A stretch of DNA of 64,000 bases from Coprococcus phoceensis (GTDB lineage: Bacteria; Bacillota; Clostridia; Lachnospirales; Lachnospiraceae): assembly GCF_900104635.1 (NCBI RefSeq), contig NZ_FNWC01000005.1:62001-126000 (forward strand). The letters run 5' to 3'. The position numbers were made by a program, and so were the translations under genes. Each line of letters begins with the position of its first letter. The first letter of the stretch is position 1. The notes under the pieces were generated by a model. That model did not search any database, was not told where the DNA came from, and saw nothing but the letters and a program-made list of their open reading frames with translations. Below are positions 33,966-42,453 of this stretch, one piece after another.

Positions 33966-34430
33966 ATGGGGAGAATAATTATGGTTTTATATATGGAAGC
34001 TTTATTGTTATCTGTTCTTACAATATGGTTTTTATATCACATAATAAAAAAGAAAAAAATCTTTCGTTGGGAAAATGCTCCATTGGACATGAGAGATTTT
34101 GTAAAGAGAAATGAAAAAAGGATGAATATGATTTCAAATGGTATTATAGGTATCATTTTGATTCCTGCGTTTTTGCGGGTAGTTCTTCCTGCTGTACAGG
34201 ATTTTCCAAACATAAATTCTGGCAATTATCTTGAAGTAGAGGGAACAGTAACATCTTGGAATTATAGTGATGAAGATAAAAACAAAACAAGAGCTATTGG
34301 AATTATGGATAATAAAACTAAAAAAGAAATATTTGTAACTGTTTATAGTAAAGGAATACAAAAGGGGGAATATCTGAGAGTTAGATATTTACCTAATAGT
34401 AGATATGGAGAGATTAAGGAGAATAAGTGA
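33966..34430 (+). CDS. Small membrane protein of unknown function
   Basis: 154 residues behind AGGAG. A membrane segment at about 7-27 and a second at about 56-78 frame a charged loop; the C-terminal part (residues 90-154) is a beta-rich domain (EVEGTVTSWNYSDED ... GEYLRVRYLPNSRYGEI) that resembles the DUF3592/OB-like extracellular domains of small Firmicute membrane proteins. The stop overlaps the next start (TGATG). Function unknown. Confidence 0.7.
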   Translation: MGRIIMVLYMEALLLSVLTIWFLYHIIKKKKIFRWENAPLDMRDFVKRNEKRMNMISNGIIGIILIPAFLRVVLPAVQDFPNINSGNYLEVEGTVTSWNYSDEDKNKTRAIGIMDNKTKKEIFVTVYSKGIQKGEYLRVRYLPNSRYGEIKENK

Positions 34431-34921
34431 TGAAAATAATAGGATTATTTTTTATGACATTAGTATTTGGAATAATATCTATGATAACAAGCAAAAAGTA
34501 TAAATTGCAAGGGGATTTAAAAGAATTATGCTTTCCACCTGTATTTTCTAAAATTTTATATGGGTGTTTCATTATTTCTATGATATGTTCAGTGGTTATT
34601 ATATATTTATGGCAAGATACTGGTATTACTATTTTGTTTTTGGTTATGGGGATTATTAGTGCTTTTACTGCATGGGCAATCAGTAAATATAAAATAATTA
34701 TAGAAGAACAGGAATTGATTGTTATTTACCCTATGAAGAAAAGAAAGATTTCAATTACAAAAATAGAATATATTGAAATCAGTACAAGCGGTAGTATAAA
34801 AATCATAGTGCAGAACGAGAAAAAAATAAATTTAGATGCAATGCTAATAGGGACTGAGTCTTTTATAGAATACATGAAGAAAAATGGAGTACCTATACAA
34901 GAAAATAAAGGAAATGATTAA
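34430..34921 (+). CDS. Small membrane protein with PH-like C-terminal domain
   Basis: 163 residues from ATG 34430. Three hydrophobic segments (about 3-18, 40-62 and 68-88) are followed by a cytoplasmic part (KYKIIIEEQELIVIYPMKKR, then ISITKIEYIEIS) resembling the bacterial PH-like fold that follows membrane pairs in many Firmicute proteins. It is translationally coupled to the preceding gene. The pair probably works together; the job is unknown. Confidence 0.7.
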   Translation: MKIIGLFFMTLVFGIISMITSKKYKLQGDLKELCFPPVFSKILYGCFIISMICSVVIIYLWQDTGITILFLVMGIISAFTAWAISKYKIIIEEQELIVIYPMKKRKISITKIEYIEISTSGSIKIIVQNEKKINLDAMLIGTESFIEYMKKNGVPIQENKGND

Positions 34922-35062
34922 ACAGACGGAGTGATCCAGACACGGTGGCAGGAAAATCTCTCAGATTTTTCTGCCATGTCTTGCAAGTGGCTGGTTCACT
35001 TCGTCTGTGAGCGAGCCTGTGGCGAGCGAAGATTAAGCCCCCGTTATCTAACAGGGGGGTAC
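34922..35062 (+). other. oriT: Probable oriT of the 7-kb element
   Basis: Nested inverted repeats ACAGACGGAGTGA/TCACTTCGTCTGT (34922-34934 and 34996-35008) and GGCAGGAAAATCT/AGATTTTTCTGCC (34947-34975) are followed by the hairpin GCCCCCGTTATCTAACAGGG with its G-run (35037-35062). The same hairpin occurs next to the ICE mobT. It lies 200 bases before the element's own mobT. The inner repeat may double as terminator for the preceding gene. Confidence 0.7.
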
Positions 35063-35261
35063 TATTACAAAAGACAAGAGCAAAAACAAATACAAAACTG
35101 CTGATATGCAACGATTTATAAGGTTATAAGAACTTATTTCACTTCACACCCTATTTTTTCTACCCGACAGGTCTAAAACAGCATATCAATAGAAAATAAA
35201 TATAAGATACAAGGTGTATGCTCCTATGAGTATATGCCTTTTTTGATTGGAGGAATAAAGC

Positions 35262-36428
35262 ATGAATGATATAAAATTTATTGAAACATTAAAGCAAAAG
35301 AGAAATGCCTGTGATTACTCGCAATCACGACTGGCACAGGAACTACAAATCAGCAGGCAGAACTTAAATGAAATTGAAAACGGAAAAACAAAAGCCAGTA
35401 AAGAAATGAAACATATACTTTTGCATTATCTTGATTATTGTAATTGTACTCAGCCTTTCACTTTAACGATTGACTACCTGCGTGTTCGTTTTCCCACCAC
35501 AGACGCATTGGAAATTATAAAAAATGTACTGGCAATGAAGAGCGAATATTTTATCCATGAAGATTACGGAATGTATGGCTATGAAGAACAGTATGTCTAT
35601 GGGGATATTAGTGTAAATGCTTCTAAAGATAGTTCTATGGGTGTTTTATTGGAATTAAGAGGTATGGGGTGTCGGAACTTGGAATATGTTTTACAGGCAA
35701 GAGGGATAGACTGGTATTACTTTTTAAGATGTTGTATAGATTATCAAGGTGTTTTTAAACGCATAGATTTAGCGGTCAATGATATGGGCGGACTGCTGGA
35801 TATAGAAATTCTAAGGGAACGCTATTATGCCAACAAGGTATGGAAACGTTCAAGAACCCATGAAGCAGTAGACAGCGGGAAATTATCGGGTACACATGGA
35901 GATACTGCAAAAACCTTTTATATCGGTTCAAAGAATAGTTCCATCTACTTTTGCCTGTATGAAAAAGAAAAGGAACAAAAAAGCAAAGGTATAAAAACAA
36001 ACATTAAGAACCGCTTTGAAATTCGTTTAAAAAATGGAAAAGCAGAACAAACGATAGAACAACTTGTTTTTACAAGAAATCCCGAACAGACCATAGCAAG
36101 CCTTATCCTCACACAGATAGATTTTCCCGATTATATTTTATGGGATATATTTTTAGATAATGTAACGACCTCACTTCCGTTTATTATGACGCCTGTTGCT
36201 GTCAATATGGAGAAAACAAAACGCTGGTTAGAAAGACAGGTCATGCCCTCTTTATTGATGATAAAAGAGATTGAAAAGAAAACAGGAGCAAATTATCTGG
36301 AAGAAATCGACAGACATACAAGACTAACAGAAAAGCAGGAATTAAAAATTAAACAAATGACAACAGACATAGCAGATATGATTGAGAAAGATACCGCTGT
36401 TCCACAAGGGAATGACGGTATTTTTTAA
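35262..36428 (+). CDS. mobT: MobT-type relaxase (Rep_trans fold) of the 7-kb element
   Basis: 388 residues behind TTGGAGG. N-terminal XRE HTH (QKRNACDYSQSRLAQELQIS-like region, about 9-62; the seen form starts LKQKRNACDYSQSRL) and a Rep_trans domain with FKRIDLAVNDMGG, FYIGSKNSSIYFCLYEKEKE and IKNRFEIRLKNG, each aligned with the ICE mobT but clearly diverged. It nicks the adjacent oriT so that the element can use the conjugation channel of a resident ICE. The same architecture occurs in the ICE copy; the pyrE element's mobT lacks the HTH. Confidence 0.93.
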   Translation: MNDIKFIETLKQKRNACDYSQSRLAQELQISRQNLNEIENGKTKASKEMKHILLHYLDYCNCTQPFTLTIDYLRVRFPTTDALEIIKNVLAMKSEYFIHEDYGMYGYEEQYVYGDISVNASKDSSMGVLLELRGMGCRNLEYVLQARGIDWYYFLRCCIDYQGVFKRIDLAVNDMGGLLDIEILRERYYANKVWKRSRTHEAVDSGKLSGTHGDTAKTFYIGSKNSSIYFCLYEKEKEQKSKGIKTNIKNRFEIRLKNGKAEQTIEQLVFTRNPEQTIASLILTQIDFPDYILWDIFLDNVTTSLPFIMTPVAVNMEKTKRWLERQVMPSLLMIKEIEKKTGANYLEEIDRHTRLTEKQELKIKQMTTDIADMIEKDTAVPQGNDGIF

Positions 36429-36464
36429 TTTCTTCAAAAAATCTGCAACAAAACGGTTACTTGC

Positions 36465-36815
36465 GTACAGATATGGTGCAAGGAAAGGAAATCTGACTTT
36501 TTTTGAAAACAGGTCATTAAATCGGTGGTTGCTGTCCCTATATGATGTGAAAGAAGAAACGATTTTCAATTTCAACTTAACAATCCGTAGTTTCCATTCC
36601 CTATATGGAGCAAAGAAAATCTTTCATTCCATAGTTGGTAGTAATAGTGTTGCATGGGTAGTTAGGGTGTGAAAAGAAAATCAGATTTTTTCATCACCAA
36701 CTTAGCAGAATGACACTTTCTTTCCCTATATGGTGCAGGAAAAGAGAAAAGTTTTGAAGATTGGTTACGCTTCTGCTCTTTTCCAACGCGGTATATAGGA
36801 AAGACGATTTTCTTC
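36465..36815 (+). repeat. Six degenerate repeats at about 60-70 bp spacing
   Basis: A degenerate unit near CCCTATATGGTGCAAAGAAA followed by A/T-rich ATCNTTTT occurs at about 36465, 36535, 36597, 36662, 36722 and 36788, separated by unrelated 30-40 bp stretches. In one plus frame the first three code the related peptides YRYGARKGNLTFF, SLYDVKEETIFNF and SLYGAKKIFHS before a stop. No complete gene is evident between mobT and the TnpW-like ORF. Confidence 0.55.
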
Positions 36816-37081
36816 TTTCATGTTCTTTGACAACTGAATAAAGCAGTTCAATACGTTTGACAGACAGCGAGCCGTTGAAACAGATACGCCATGACCTTTC
36901 CCCTGCAAAAGCGAGCGACAACTTATTTGTGTTCCTGTAAAAGATTTGTTCTCTTTTATCGCCATGACCTGTCCTGTCTGATAATGATACTCCCGTACAG
37001 CCACAGCTTGAGCGTTCAGAGCGTCGCACGCAATGGGTACGGCTACATAAGAACTATGCAGAGGTGGAACTCCTGTGGGCT

Positions 37082-37309
37082 ATGACAAAAGCCGTTGAAT
37101 TGCTTAGAAAAGATTTTTACAGAAAGGGGGTATGTGTTATTGCTGATATTGTAAAAACAAGGCAGGAAAAGACAAATAATAAGCGTGGCATTGACAACAG
37201 AGGAAAAACAAAGATTGTTATAAAAGAGCATTTTTCCGAAAAGGGAAAGACAATGGGAGAACTTCTGACAGATGTTATGCTGGAAAAAGCAAAGCAGACA
37301 ATCGCATAA
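37082..37309 (+). CDS. TnpW-like small protein
   Basis: 75 residues from ATG 37082; the open frame extends further upstream without a clear ribosome binding site. The C-terminal half (RGKTKIVIKEHFSEKGKTMG, then LLTDVMLEKAK) fits the TnpW pattern, a small protein placed before large serine recombinases in Clostridial transposons. A GAAAGGGGG-TATG start at about 37124-37132 would be out of frame, so the start is uncertain and a small frameshift is possible. Function unknown. Confidence 0.5.
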   Translation: MTKAVELLRKDFYRKGVCVIADIVKTRQEKTNNKRGIDNRGKTKIVIKEHFSEKGKTMGELLTDVMLEKAKQTIA

Positions 37310-37350
37310 AATCGGTGCAGTTGTAAGAAATAGATTGAATGACAAAAAGT

Positions 37351-37395
37351 ACCCGTGTTATACTTTACTTGCAAGCAGGTATTGTAAACACGGGT
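37351..37395 (+). promoter_or_regulatory. Promoter with ACCCGTGT/ACACGGGT inverted repeat before the recombinase
   Basis: A perfect 8-bp inverted repeat (37351-37358 and 37388-37395) encloses a TATACT -10 box at 37359-37364, with TTGAAT 18 bases upstream of it. The arrangement is suited to a repressor, or the recombinase, controlling its own synthesis. Confidence 0.55.
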
Positions 37396-37420
37396 TAGTT
37401 ATAAAGGAGGATAACTGACA

Positions 37421-39034
37421 ATGAAACAACAGATTTACAATACTGCACTTTATCTTAGGTTAAGCCGAGATGATGAATTACAGGGCGAAAGTTCCAGCAT
37501 TACCACACAAAGAAGTATGTTGCGTCTATATGCAAAAGAACATCATTTGAATGTGATTGATGAATATATTGATGACGGCTGGTCGGGAACAAATTTTGAA
37601 AGACCGAGTTTCCAGAGAATGATTGAAGATATAGAGGCAGGAAAAATCAACTGTGTTGTAACGAAAGACCTTTCCCGACTTGGCAGAAATTATATTATGA
37701 CAGGACAATATACAGAATTGTATTTTCCCAGCCATAATGTCCGTTACATAGCGATTGACGACGGTGTAGACAGCGAAAAAGGCGAAAGTGAGATTGCACC
37801 ATTTAAGAATATCATCAATGAATGGGTGGCAAGAGATACAAGCCGTAAAGTGAAATCTGCATTTAAGACAAAATTTGCAGAGGGTGCGTATTATGGGGCT
37901 TATGCTCCGTTAGGATATAAGAAACACCCCGACATCAAAGGAAAACTGCTGGTTGATGAGGAAACAAAATGGATTGTTGAAAAAATCTTCTCCCTAGCCT
38001 ATCAAGGTTACGGTAGTGCCAAAATCACAAAGGTACTGCGAGAAGAAAAAGTTCCGACAGCGTCTTGGCTGAATTTCACAAGGTACGGTACTTTTGCACA
38101 CATCTTTGAGGGAAAGCCCGAAAGCAAGCGTTATGAGTGGACGATTGCTCATGTCAAGGCAATCTTAAAAAGTGAAGTCTATATCGGAAACAGCGTTCAT
38201 AATCGACAATCAACAGTTTCATTCAAGAGCAAGAAAAAAGTGCGTAAGCCCGAAAGTGAATGGTTTCGAGTAGAAAATACCCATGAACCGATTATTGACA
38301 AGGAAGTGTTCTATCGTGTGCAGGAACAGATAAAATCAAGGCGTAGACAGACAAAGGAAAAAGCAACGCCGATATTTGCAGGGCTTGTCAAGTGTGCGGA
38401 TTGTGGCTGGTCTATGCGGTTTGCGACAAATAGGGCAAATAAAACGCCATACAGTTATTATGCTTGCAGTTACTACGGGCAGTTTGGCAAAGGTACTTGT
38501 TCTATGCACTATATCCGTTATGATGTGTTGTATCAAGCCGTATTGGAACGATTGCAGTATTGGGCTAAGGCAGTACAGCAGGACGAAGAAAAGGTGTTGA
38601 ATAAGATACAAAAGGCTGGCAATGCAGAGCGAATACGGGAAAAGAAGAAAAAGGCAAGTGCCTTGAAGAAAGCCGAGAACCGACAAAATGAGATTGACCG
38701 CTTGTTTGCGAAAATGTACGAAGATAGAGCCTGTGAGAAGATAACGGAACGAAACTTCATCATGCTGTCGGGGAAATATCAGAAAGAACAGATAGAACTG
38801 GAACAGCAGATAACCAACCTAAGAGAAGAATTAAGTAAAATGGAACAGGATATGATAGGTGCTGAAAGGTGGATTGAGTTAATCAAGGAGTATTCCGTAC
38901 CAAAGGAACTGACAGCACCGTTATTAAATGCAATGATAGAAAAAATCCTTATTCACGAAGCAACAACGAATGAGGAGAACGAAAGAATACAGGAAATAGA
39001 GATATATTACCGATTTATTGGAAAAGTAGACTGA
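37421..39034 (+). CDS. Large serine recombinase (TndX/TnpX type)
   Basis: 537 residues behind AAGGAGG. The N-terminal resolvase domain has the nucleophilic serine in LYLRLSRDDELQGES, plus DDGWSGTNFERP and VVTKDLSRLGRNY. A recombinase domain follows, then a zinc ribbon (CADCGWSMRF ... YYACSYYGQ, GTC) and a coiled coil (about 400-490, K/E-rich). It excises and inserts the 7-kb element by strand exchange at a GA/TC dinucleotide. It lies at the right end, about 40 bases from the junction with the split XRE gene. Confidence 0.96.
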   Translation: MKQQIYNTALYLRLSRDDELQGESSSITTQRSMLRLYAKEHHLNVIDEYIDDGWSGTNFERPSFQRMIEDIEAGKINCVVTKDLSRLGRNYIMTGQYTELYFPSHNVRYIAIDDGVDSEKGESEIAPFKNIINEWVARDTSRKVKSAFKTKFAEGAYYGAYAPLGYKKHPDIKGKLLVDEETKWIVEKIFSLAYQGYGSAKITKVLREEKVPTASWLNFTRYGTFAHIFEGKPESKRYEWTIAHVKAILKSEVYIGNSVHNRQSTVSFKSKKKVRKPESEWFRVENTHEPIIDKEVFYRVQEQIKSRRRQTKEKATPIFAGLVKCADCGWSMRFATNRANKTPYSYYACSYYGQFGKGTCSMHYIRYDVLYQAVLERLQYWAKAVQQDEEKVLNKIQKAGNAERIREKKKKASALKKAENRQNEIDRLFAKMYEDRACEKITERNFIMLSGKYQKEQIELEQQITNLREELSKMEQDMIGAERWIELIKEYSVPKELTAPLLNAMIEKILIHEATTNEENERIQEIEIYYRFIGKVD

Positions 39035-39076
39035 TAAAGAGGGTTCATATCTTTAACTAAGGGAAACTGGAATGTC

Positions 39077-39470
39077 GGTTCCTGACTCTGATATGCTGAT
39101 TTCCATATCAGAGGTTCTAGAAACCCCTGTTAGTATTTTACTTGGAGAAACTGTTGTTGAAACTAAGATCAGTGATTTAGAAGTAATTTCAGAAAAATTG
39201 GAGATTATAAATTTACAACTCGCACAAAAGAAGATTGCAAGACGAAAAATTATTCAAGGATTACTTATTATATTGTGTGCAGTTATCGTAATAATTTCAG
39301 CGGTCTTAATTGAATTAAACAGCCCCTATCTAAATTGGAATTATAATGACCCGGAAACAGCTGTTTTGGGAGTTGGTTTTCATACATTTGAATGGTTGTT
39401 TTTCAGGTTAGCGCCGATAGTCTTTGGTGGAGCAGTTGCTGGAATTTTCCTGACACGGAAGAAGGCGTAA
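39077..39470 (+). pseudogene. XRE-type membrane regulator, 3' part
   Basis: Continues the gene broken at 32029: VPDSDMLISISEVLETPVSI completes the HTH region, then a coiled segment, a membrane helix (about residues 110-130 of the restored protein), an extracellular stretch and a second helix before FLTRKKA. Membrane-anchored XRE proteins of this type are common in Firmicutes. As it stands, this half has no proper start and is probably silent until the element excises. Confidence 0.85.
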
Positions 39471-39563
39471 AACTCCGTTTAAAGGAGAAGTCAAGAAGTA
39501 TAACAAAACGCATGTATTAAGACATACTTTTTATAAAAATATGGAGATAAAGGAGAACAGGGA

Positions 39564-39926
39564 ATGAAATTAAAGAATATTTTGATTGTTGTAAAAGATA
39601 TTGAAAAGTCAAAACGCTTTTATCATGATTTGTTTGGGCTTGATATGGTACTTGACAATGACGGTAACATGATTCTGACGGAAGGTCTTGTGTTACAGGA
39701 TGAAAAAATATGGAAAAAATTTCTTGGAAAAGATATTATCCCGAAAAACAATTCTTGTGAGTTATATTTTGAGGAACAAAATATGGAAGCGTTTATTGAA
39801 AAACTGGAAACATTATATCCTTCGATTCAATATGTTAATCATCTCATGGTGCACAGCTGGGGACAGAAAGTAATTCGTTTTTATGATTTGGATGGCAATT
39901 TGATTGAGGTTGGAACGCCGATGTAG
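39564..39926 (+). CDS. VOC-family (glyoxalase/bleomycin-resistance fold) protein
   Basis: 120 residues beginning MKLKNILIVVKDIEKSKRFY and ending FYDLDGNLIEVGTPM, the paired beta-alpha-beta-beta-beta layout of the VOC fold. The conserved Glu of LIEVG is present and there is a His in HLMVHSWG. AAAGGAG lies upstream. The substrate is unknown; the family ranges from glyoxalases to drug-binding proteins. Confidence 0.88.
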   Translation: MKLKNILIVVKDIEKSKRFYHDLFGLDMVLDNDGNMILTEGLVLQDEKIWKKFLGKDIIPKNNSCELYFEEQNMEAFIEKLETLYPSIQYVNHLMVHSWGQKVIRFYDLDGNLIEVGTPM

Positions 39927-40015
39927 CGCGTTCTGTACCGTCAGTCTGGGGAATATGCTACAATTAGACTCACACAGAAGGCTTAAATATATAAAGGAAG
40001 AGAGGGAATCGTATT

Positions 40016-40729
40016 ATGTTTTCATATGAGGAGATACAAAAATACAACGAAACAGATATTTGTATTTATAAGTATATTGTTTCCAATATTGATAAGGTTC
40101 AATATATGACTATTCGGGAACTGGCAAAAGCAATACATATCTCTACTTCAACGATATTACGTTTTTGTAATAAAAATAATTTTGAGGGATACTCTGATTT
40201 TAAAGAAGCCTTGAAAAAGGAAATTGTCTTACAAAATACATATCCTCCAATGGAAGAATTGCAGGAACTTTCTGATTTTTTTGCCAGAGCAAATTCGAGT
40301 GCGTTTGAAAAGAAATTGTTGTTTGCAGTCGATGCTATTCGAAATGCAGATTTGACAATTTTTGTGGGTATGGGATCATCCGGCACACTCGCAAAATATG
40401 GAGCAAGATATTTTGCAAATATGGGACATTTTGCAGTAGGATTAGAAGATACGCTTTATCCGATTACAACATTTCAATGGAAAAATACAGTTGTAATTGC
40501 TCTTTCTGAAAGTGGCGAAACAGATCGGTTGATTGAAGCTATTCACCAGTTCAAGCAAAAGCAATGCACGATATTAAGTATTACGAATTCGTCTGCATCA
40601 ACGTTGGCAAAAATGTCTGATTGGAATTTTTCGTATCATTTGAGCACCAAACGTATCAATGGGGGATATAACGGAACTACACAGATTCCGGTTATTTTCA
40701 TCGTTGAAGCTTTGGCAAAGAGAATATAA
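40016..40729 (+). CDS. MurR/RpiR-family transcriptional regulator
   Basis: 237 residues with an N-terminal RpiR HTH (TIRELAKAIHISTSTILRFC) and a C-terminal SIS sugar-phosphate-binding domain (FVGMGSSGTLAKYGARYFAN, then ALSESGETDRLIEAI). It probably regulates amino-sugar or sugar-phosphate metabolism. The following acetyltransferase and HAD phosphatase genes are separated by a terminator, so coregulation is only possible. Confidence 0.92.
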   Translation: MFSYEEIQKYNETDICIYKYIVSNIDKVQYMTIRELAKAIHISTSTILRFCNKNNFEGYSDFKEALKKEIVLQNTYPPMEELQELSDFFARANSSAFEKKLLFAVDAIRNADLTIFVGMGSSGTLAKYGARYFANMGHFAVGLEDTLYPITTFQWKNTVVIALSESGETDRLIEAIHQFKQKQCTILSITNSSASTLAKMSDWNFSYHLSTKRINGGYNGTTQIPVIFIVEALAKRI

Positions 40730-40735
40730 GAAACA

Positions 40736-40769
40736 GGCTGTTACTTGCTTTGTAACAGCTTTTTTTCTA
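40736..40769 (+). terminator. Intrinsic terminator after the RpiR gene
   Basis: GCTGTTAC pairs with GTAACAGC, followed by seven T. Confidence 0.88.
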
Positions 40770-40793
40770 TTCTGAAGTCAGGAGGTGATACGA

Positions 40794-41387
40794 TTGACTG
40801 AATTAGAAAAATGTATGGCAGGGGAGTGCTATAATTGTCATGACAAAATTTTTCTGGATTTTAAAAGTCGTGCAACAAAATTATTGAAAAAATATAATGC
40901 ACTTGAATATGAACAGAAAGAAGAAAAAGAAAATATTTTAAAGGAGCTATTTGGAGAAATCGGTACAAAGGTATCAGTTGCATTACCGTTTCTCTGCGAT
41001 TATGGGCGGAATATTCATGTGGGAAATAATGTATCTGTCAATATGAACTGTACTTTTGTAGACTGCAATAAAATTACCATTGGTGATAATGTGCTGATTG
41101 CATCAAATGTGCAGCTTTATACAGCAACACATCCTGTCGAGTTGGCAGAAAGATATGTTGCAAACTTAGAAACAGAACAATTAATCCGGTGTACCTATGC
41201 ATTACCTATAAAAATTGGGAATGGTTGCTGGCTAGGTGGTGGCGTTATTGTTCTTCCGGGGGTAACGATAGGCGATGGCTCTGTTATAGGTGCTGGAAGT
41301 GTTGTTACAAAGGATATACCGGAAAATTCGCTGGCAGTAGGTAATCCGTGCAGGGTAATTCGTAAGATTAACGGAGAAAGTATATAA
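40794..41387 (+). CDS. Sugar O-acetyltransferase (Maa/LacA/NodL type)
   Basis: 197 residues from TTG 40794, seven bases after AGGAGGT. N-terminal Mac domain (about 1-60: EKCMAGECYNCHDKIFLDFK), then left-handed beta-helix hexapeptide repeats with the catalytic histidine in LYTATHPVEL and the CoA-binding GGGVIVLPGVTIGDGSVIGA turns. It transfers acetyl groups from acetyl-CoA to sugars such as maltose, glucose or galactosides. The stop overlaps the start of the HAD gene by one base (TAATG). Confidence 0.92.
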   Translation: MTELEKCMAGECYNCHDKIFLDFKSRATKLLKKYNALEYEQKEEKENILKELFGEIGTKVSVALPFLCDYGRNIHVGNNVSVNMNCTFVDCNKITIGDNVLIASNVQLYTATHPVELAERYVANLETEQLIRCTYALPIKIGNGCWLGGGVIVLPGVTIGDGSVIGAGSVVTKDIPENSLAVGNPCRVIRKINGESI

Positions 41388-42073
41388 TGTTTAAGATCGT
41401 TGCTTTTGATATGGATGGAACAATAGCAGACACAATTCCAATGTGTATACAAGCGTTTCAAAACAGTATATCGCCGTATGTAGACCATGAACTTGGCGAA
41501 AAGGAAATTATGAAAACATTCGGTCTTAATGAAATAGGTATGGTCAAATCTGTTGTTACCCAAGATTGGGAATCTGCAATAAAGGACTTTTACGACCAAT
41601 ACGAGCAGCTGCATGATAAAGTTACAGAAATGTTTCCGGATATGTTAAGACTATTAATGTTTTTGAAAAAGCAAAAAATTGTAGTAGCGTTGATTACAGG
41701 GAAGGGTGAAAAATGTTGTGCAATTACGTTGAGAAAATTAGGAATATCAAACATATTTGATGAAATACTATGCGGTTCAGAAAGAGCTGCGAATAAAAAG
41801 GAAAATATGGAATATCTTCTGTGCAAATATTCTATATCTAAAGATGAATTTTGTTACATAGGTGACACTGTTGAAGATATAAAGGTTTGCAGAGAACTAG
41901 GAGTGATGTGTATTTCTGCGGCATGGAAGAGACATGCAAGTACAATTAGCTTAGAAAAAGAGAATCCTGATTACGTTTTTCGTTATGTTCAGGAGTTATA
42001 TGAGTATTTTCAATTAGAAAAAGTTCCTCAATTGAAATCGCCCCCAATTTGTGGTAAGATTGAGAGGATTTAA
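41387..42073 (+). CDS. HAD-family phosphatase (phosphoglycolate phosphatase-like)
   Basis: 228 residues with HAD motif I (VAFDMDGTIADT), motif II (ALITGKG), Lys in the third motif and motif IV (YIGDTVEDIKVC). The small cap domain lies at about 15-80. It dephosphorylates a small phosphorylated metabolite; coupling to the acetyltransferase suggests a sugar phosphate. The last codons contain a promoter for the original pyrE position. Confidence 0.9.
   Translation: MFKIVAFDMDGTIADTIPMCIQAFQNSISPYVDHELGEKEIMKTFGLNEIGMVKSVVTQDWESAIKDFYDQYEQLHDKVTEMFPDMLRLLMFLKKQKIVVALITGKGEKCCAITLRKLGISNIFDEILCGSERAANKKENMEYLLCKYSISKDEFCYIGDTVEDIKVCRELGVMCISAAWKRHASTISLEKENPDYVFRYVQELYEYFQLEKVPQLKSPPICGKIERI
42032..42060 (+). 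promoter_or_regulatory. Promoter at the original pyrE upstream side
   Basis: TTGAAA, 17 bases, TAAGAT, inside the end of the HAD gene and about 40 bases before the truncated pyrE start. A related TTGAAA-N17-TAAAAT promoter with similar flanks drives the integrase gene at 46354-46382. Confidence 0.6.
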
Positions 42074-42098
42074 AAGGTATTTTTTGGAGGTTGAAAAG

Positions 42099-42131
42099 AT
42101 GGAAAGTTATAAGAAAGAATTTATAGATTTT
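42099..42131 (+). repeat. Left attachment repeat (attL), copy of the pyrE 5' end
   Basis: 33 bases starting at ATG and matching 47664-47696 exactly. A GGAGG site precedes it, so a 20-codon peptide (MESYKKEFIDFLTMLFHKLM) would be made from the separated pyrE start. Confidence 0.92.
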
Positions 42132-42229
42132 CTGACAATGCTTTTCCATAAGTTGATGTAACTTCTTAAACCCTTGTATTTACTGATGTTTTGCAAGATT
42201 TTGAAAATAGTAAAGTGATGTAATATATC

Positions 42230-42280
42230 ATAAAATGGTGTAGTTTGATACAAAAATGGTGTACTAAATGGTGTAGTAAA
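42230..42280 (+). other. Left integrase arm-type sites
   Basis: TGGTGTA occurs at 42236, 42257 and 42269, with related TGATGTA copies before. The same heptamer occurs at 47584 and 47595, with AGGTGTA at 47564, near the other end. Such direct repeats are bound by the N-terminal domain of Tn916-type integrases. Apart from these, 42132-42453 holds no gene. Confidence 0.7.
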
Positions 42281-42453
42281 TCGGAAAGAATTATTAAATT
42301 GAATGATAAAAAAATGTGAGACTATTGTTTGTAGAAATGCAAAAGTATGTATTTGGGTAAATATGTTAATTTTTATTGCTGCGATTACTGAAAAGTGATA
42401 TACTTAATTCATAAATTCAATGTTTGAAATTTTAAAGATAGGAGGATATTGAA

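Larger units (their letters stand above)
32028..39076 (+). mobile_element. 7-kb mobilizable element with serine recombinase and MobT, inserted in an XRE gene
   Basis: The ends are set by restoration of the split XRE gene; both junctions carry the dinucleotide TC (32028-32029 and 39075-39076), fitting the GA/TC core used by TndX/TnpX-type large serine recombinases. Contents in order: unknown anchored protein, zinc-ribbon membrane protein, two more small membrane proteins, oriT-like repeats, mobT, a periodic repeat tract, a TnpW-like ORF and the recombinase at the right end. There are no channel genes, so it must be mobilised by a helper such as the neighbouring ICE. Confidence 0.88.

Noticed and set aside
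36465..36815. CRISPR array suggested by regular repeat spacing
   Set aside because: The units are too degenerate and vary in length, and no cas genes are near.
36694..37029. Minus-strand frames of 80-110 codons between mobT and the TnpW-like ORF
   Set aside because: They lack ribosome binding sites, have unusual composition and overlap one another; probably not genes.
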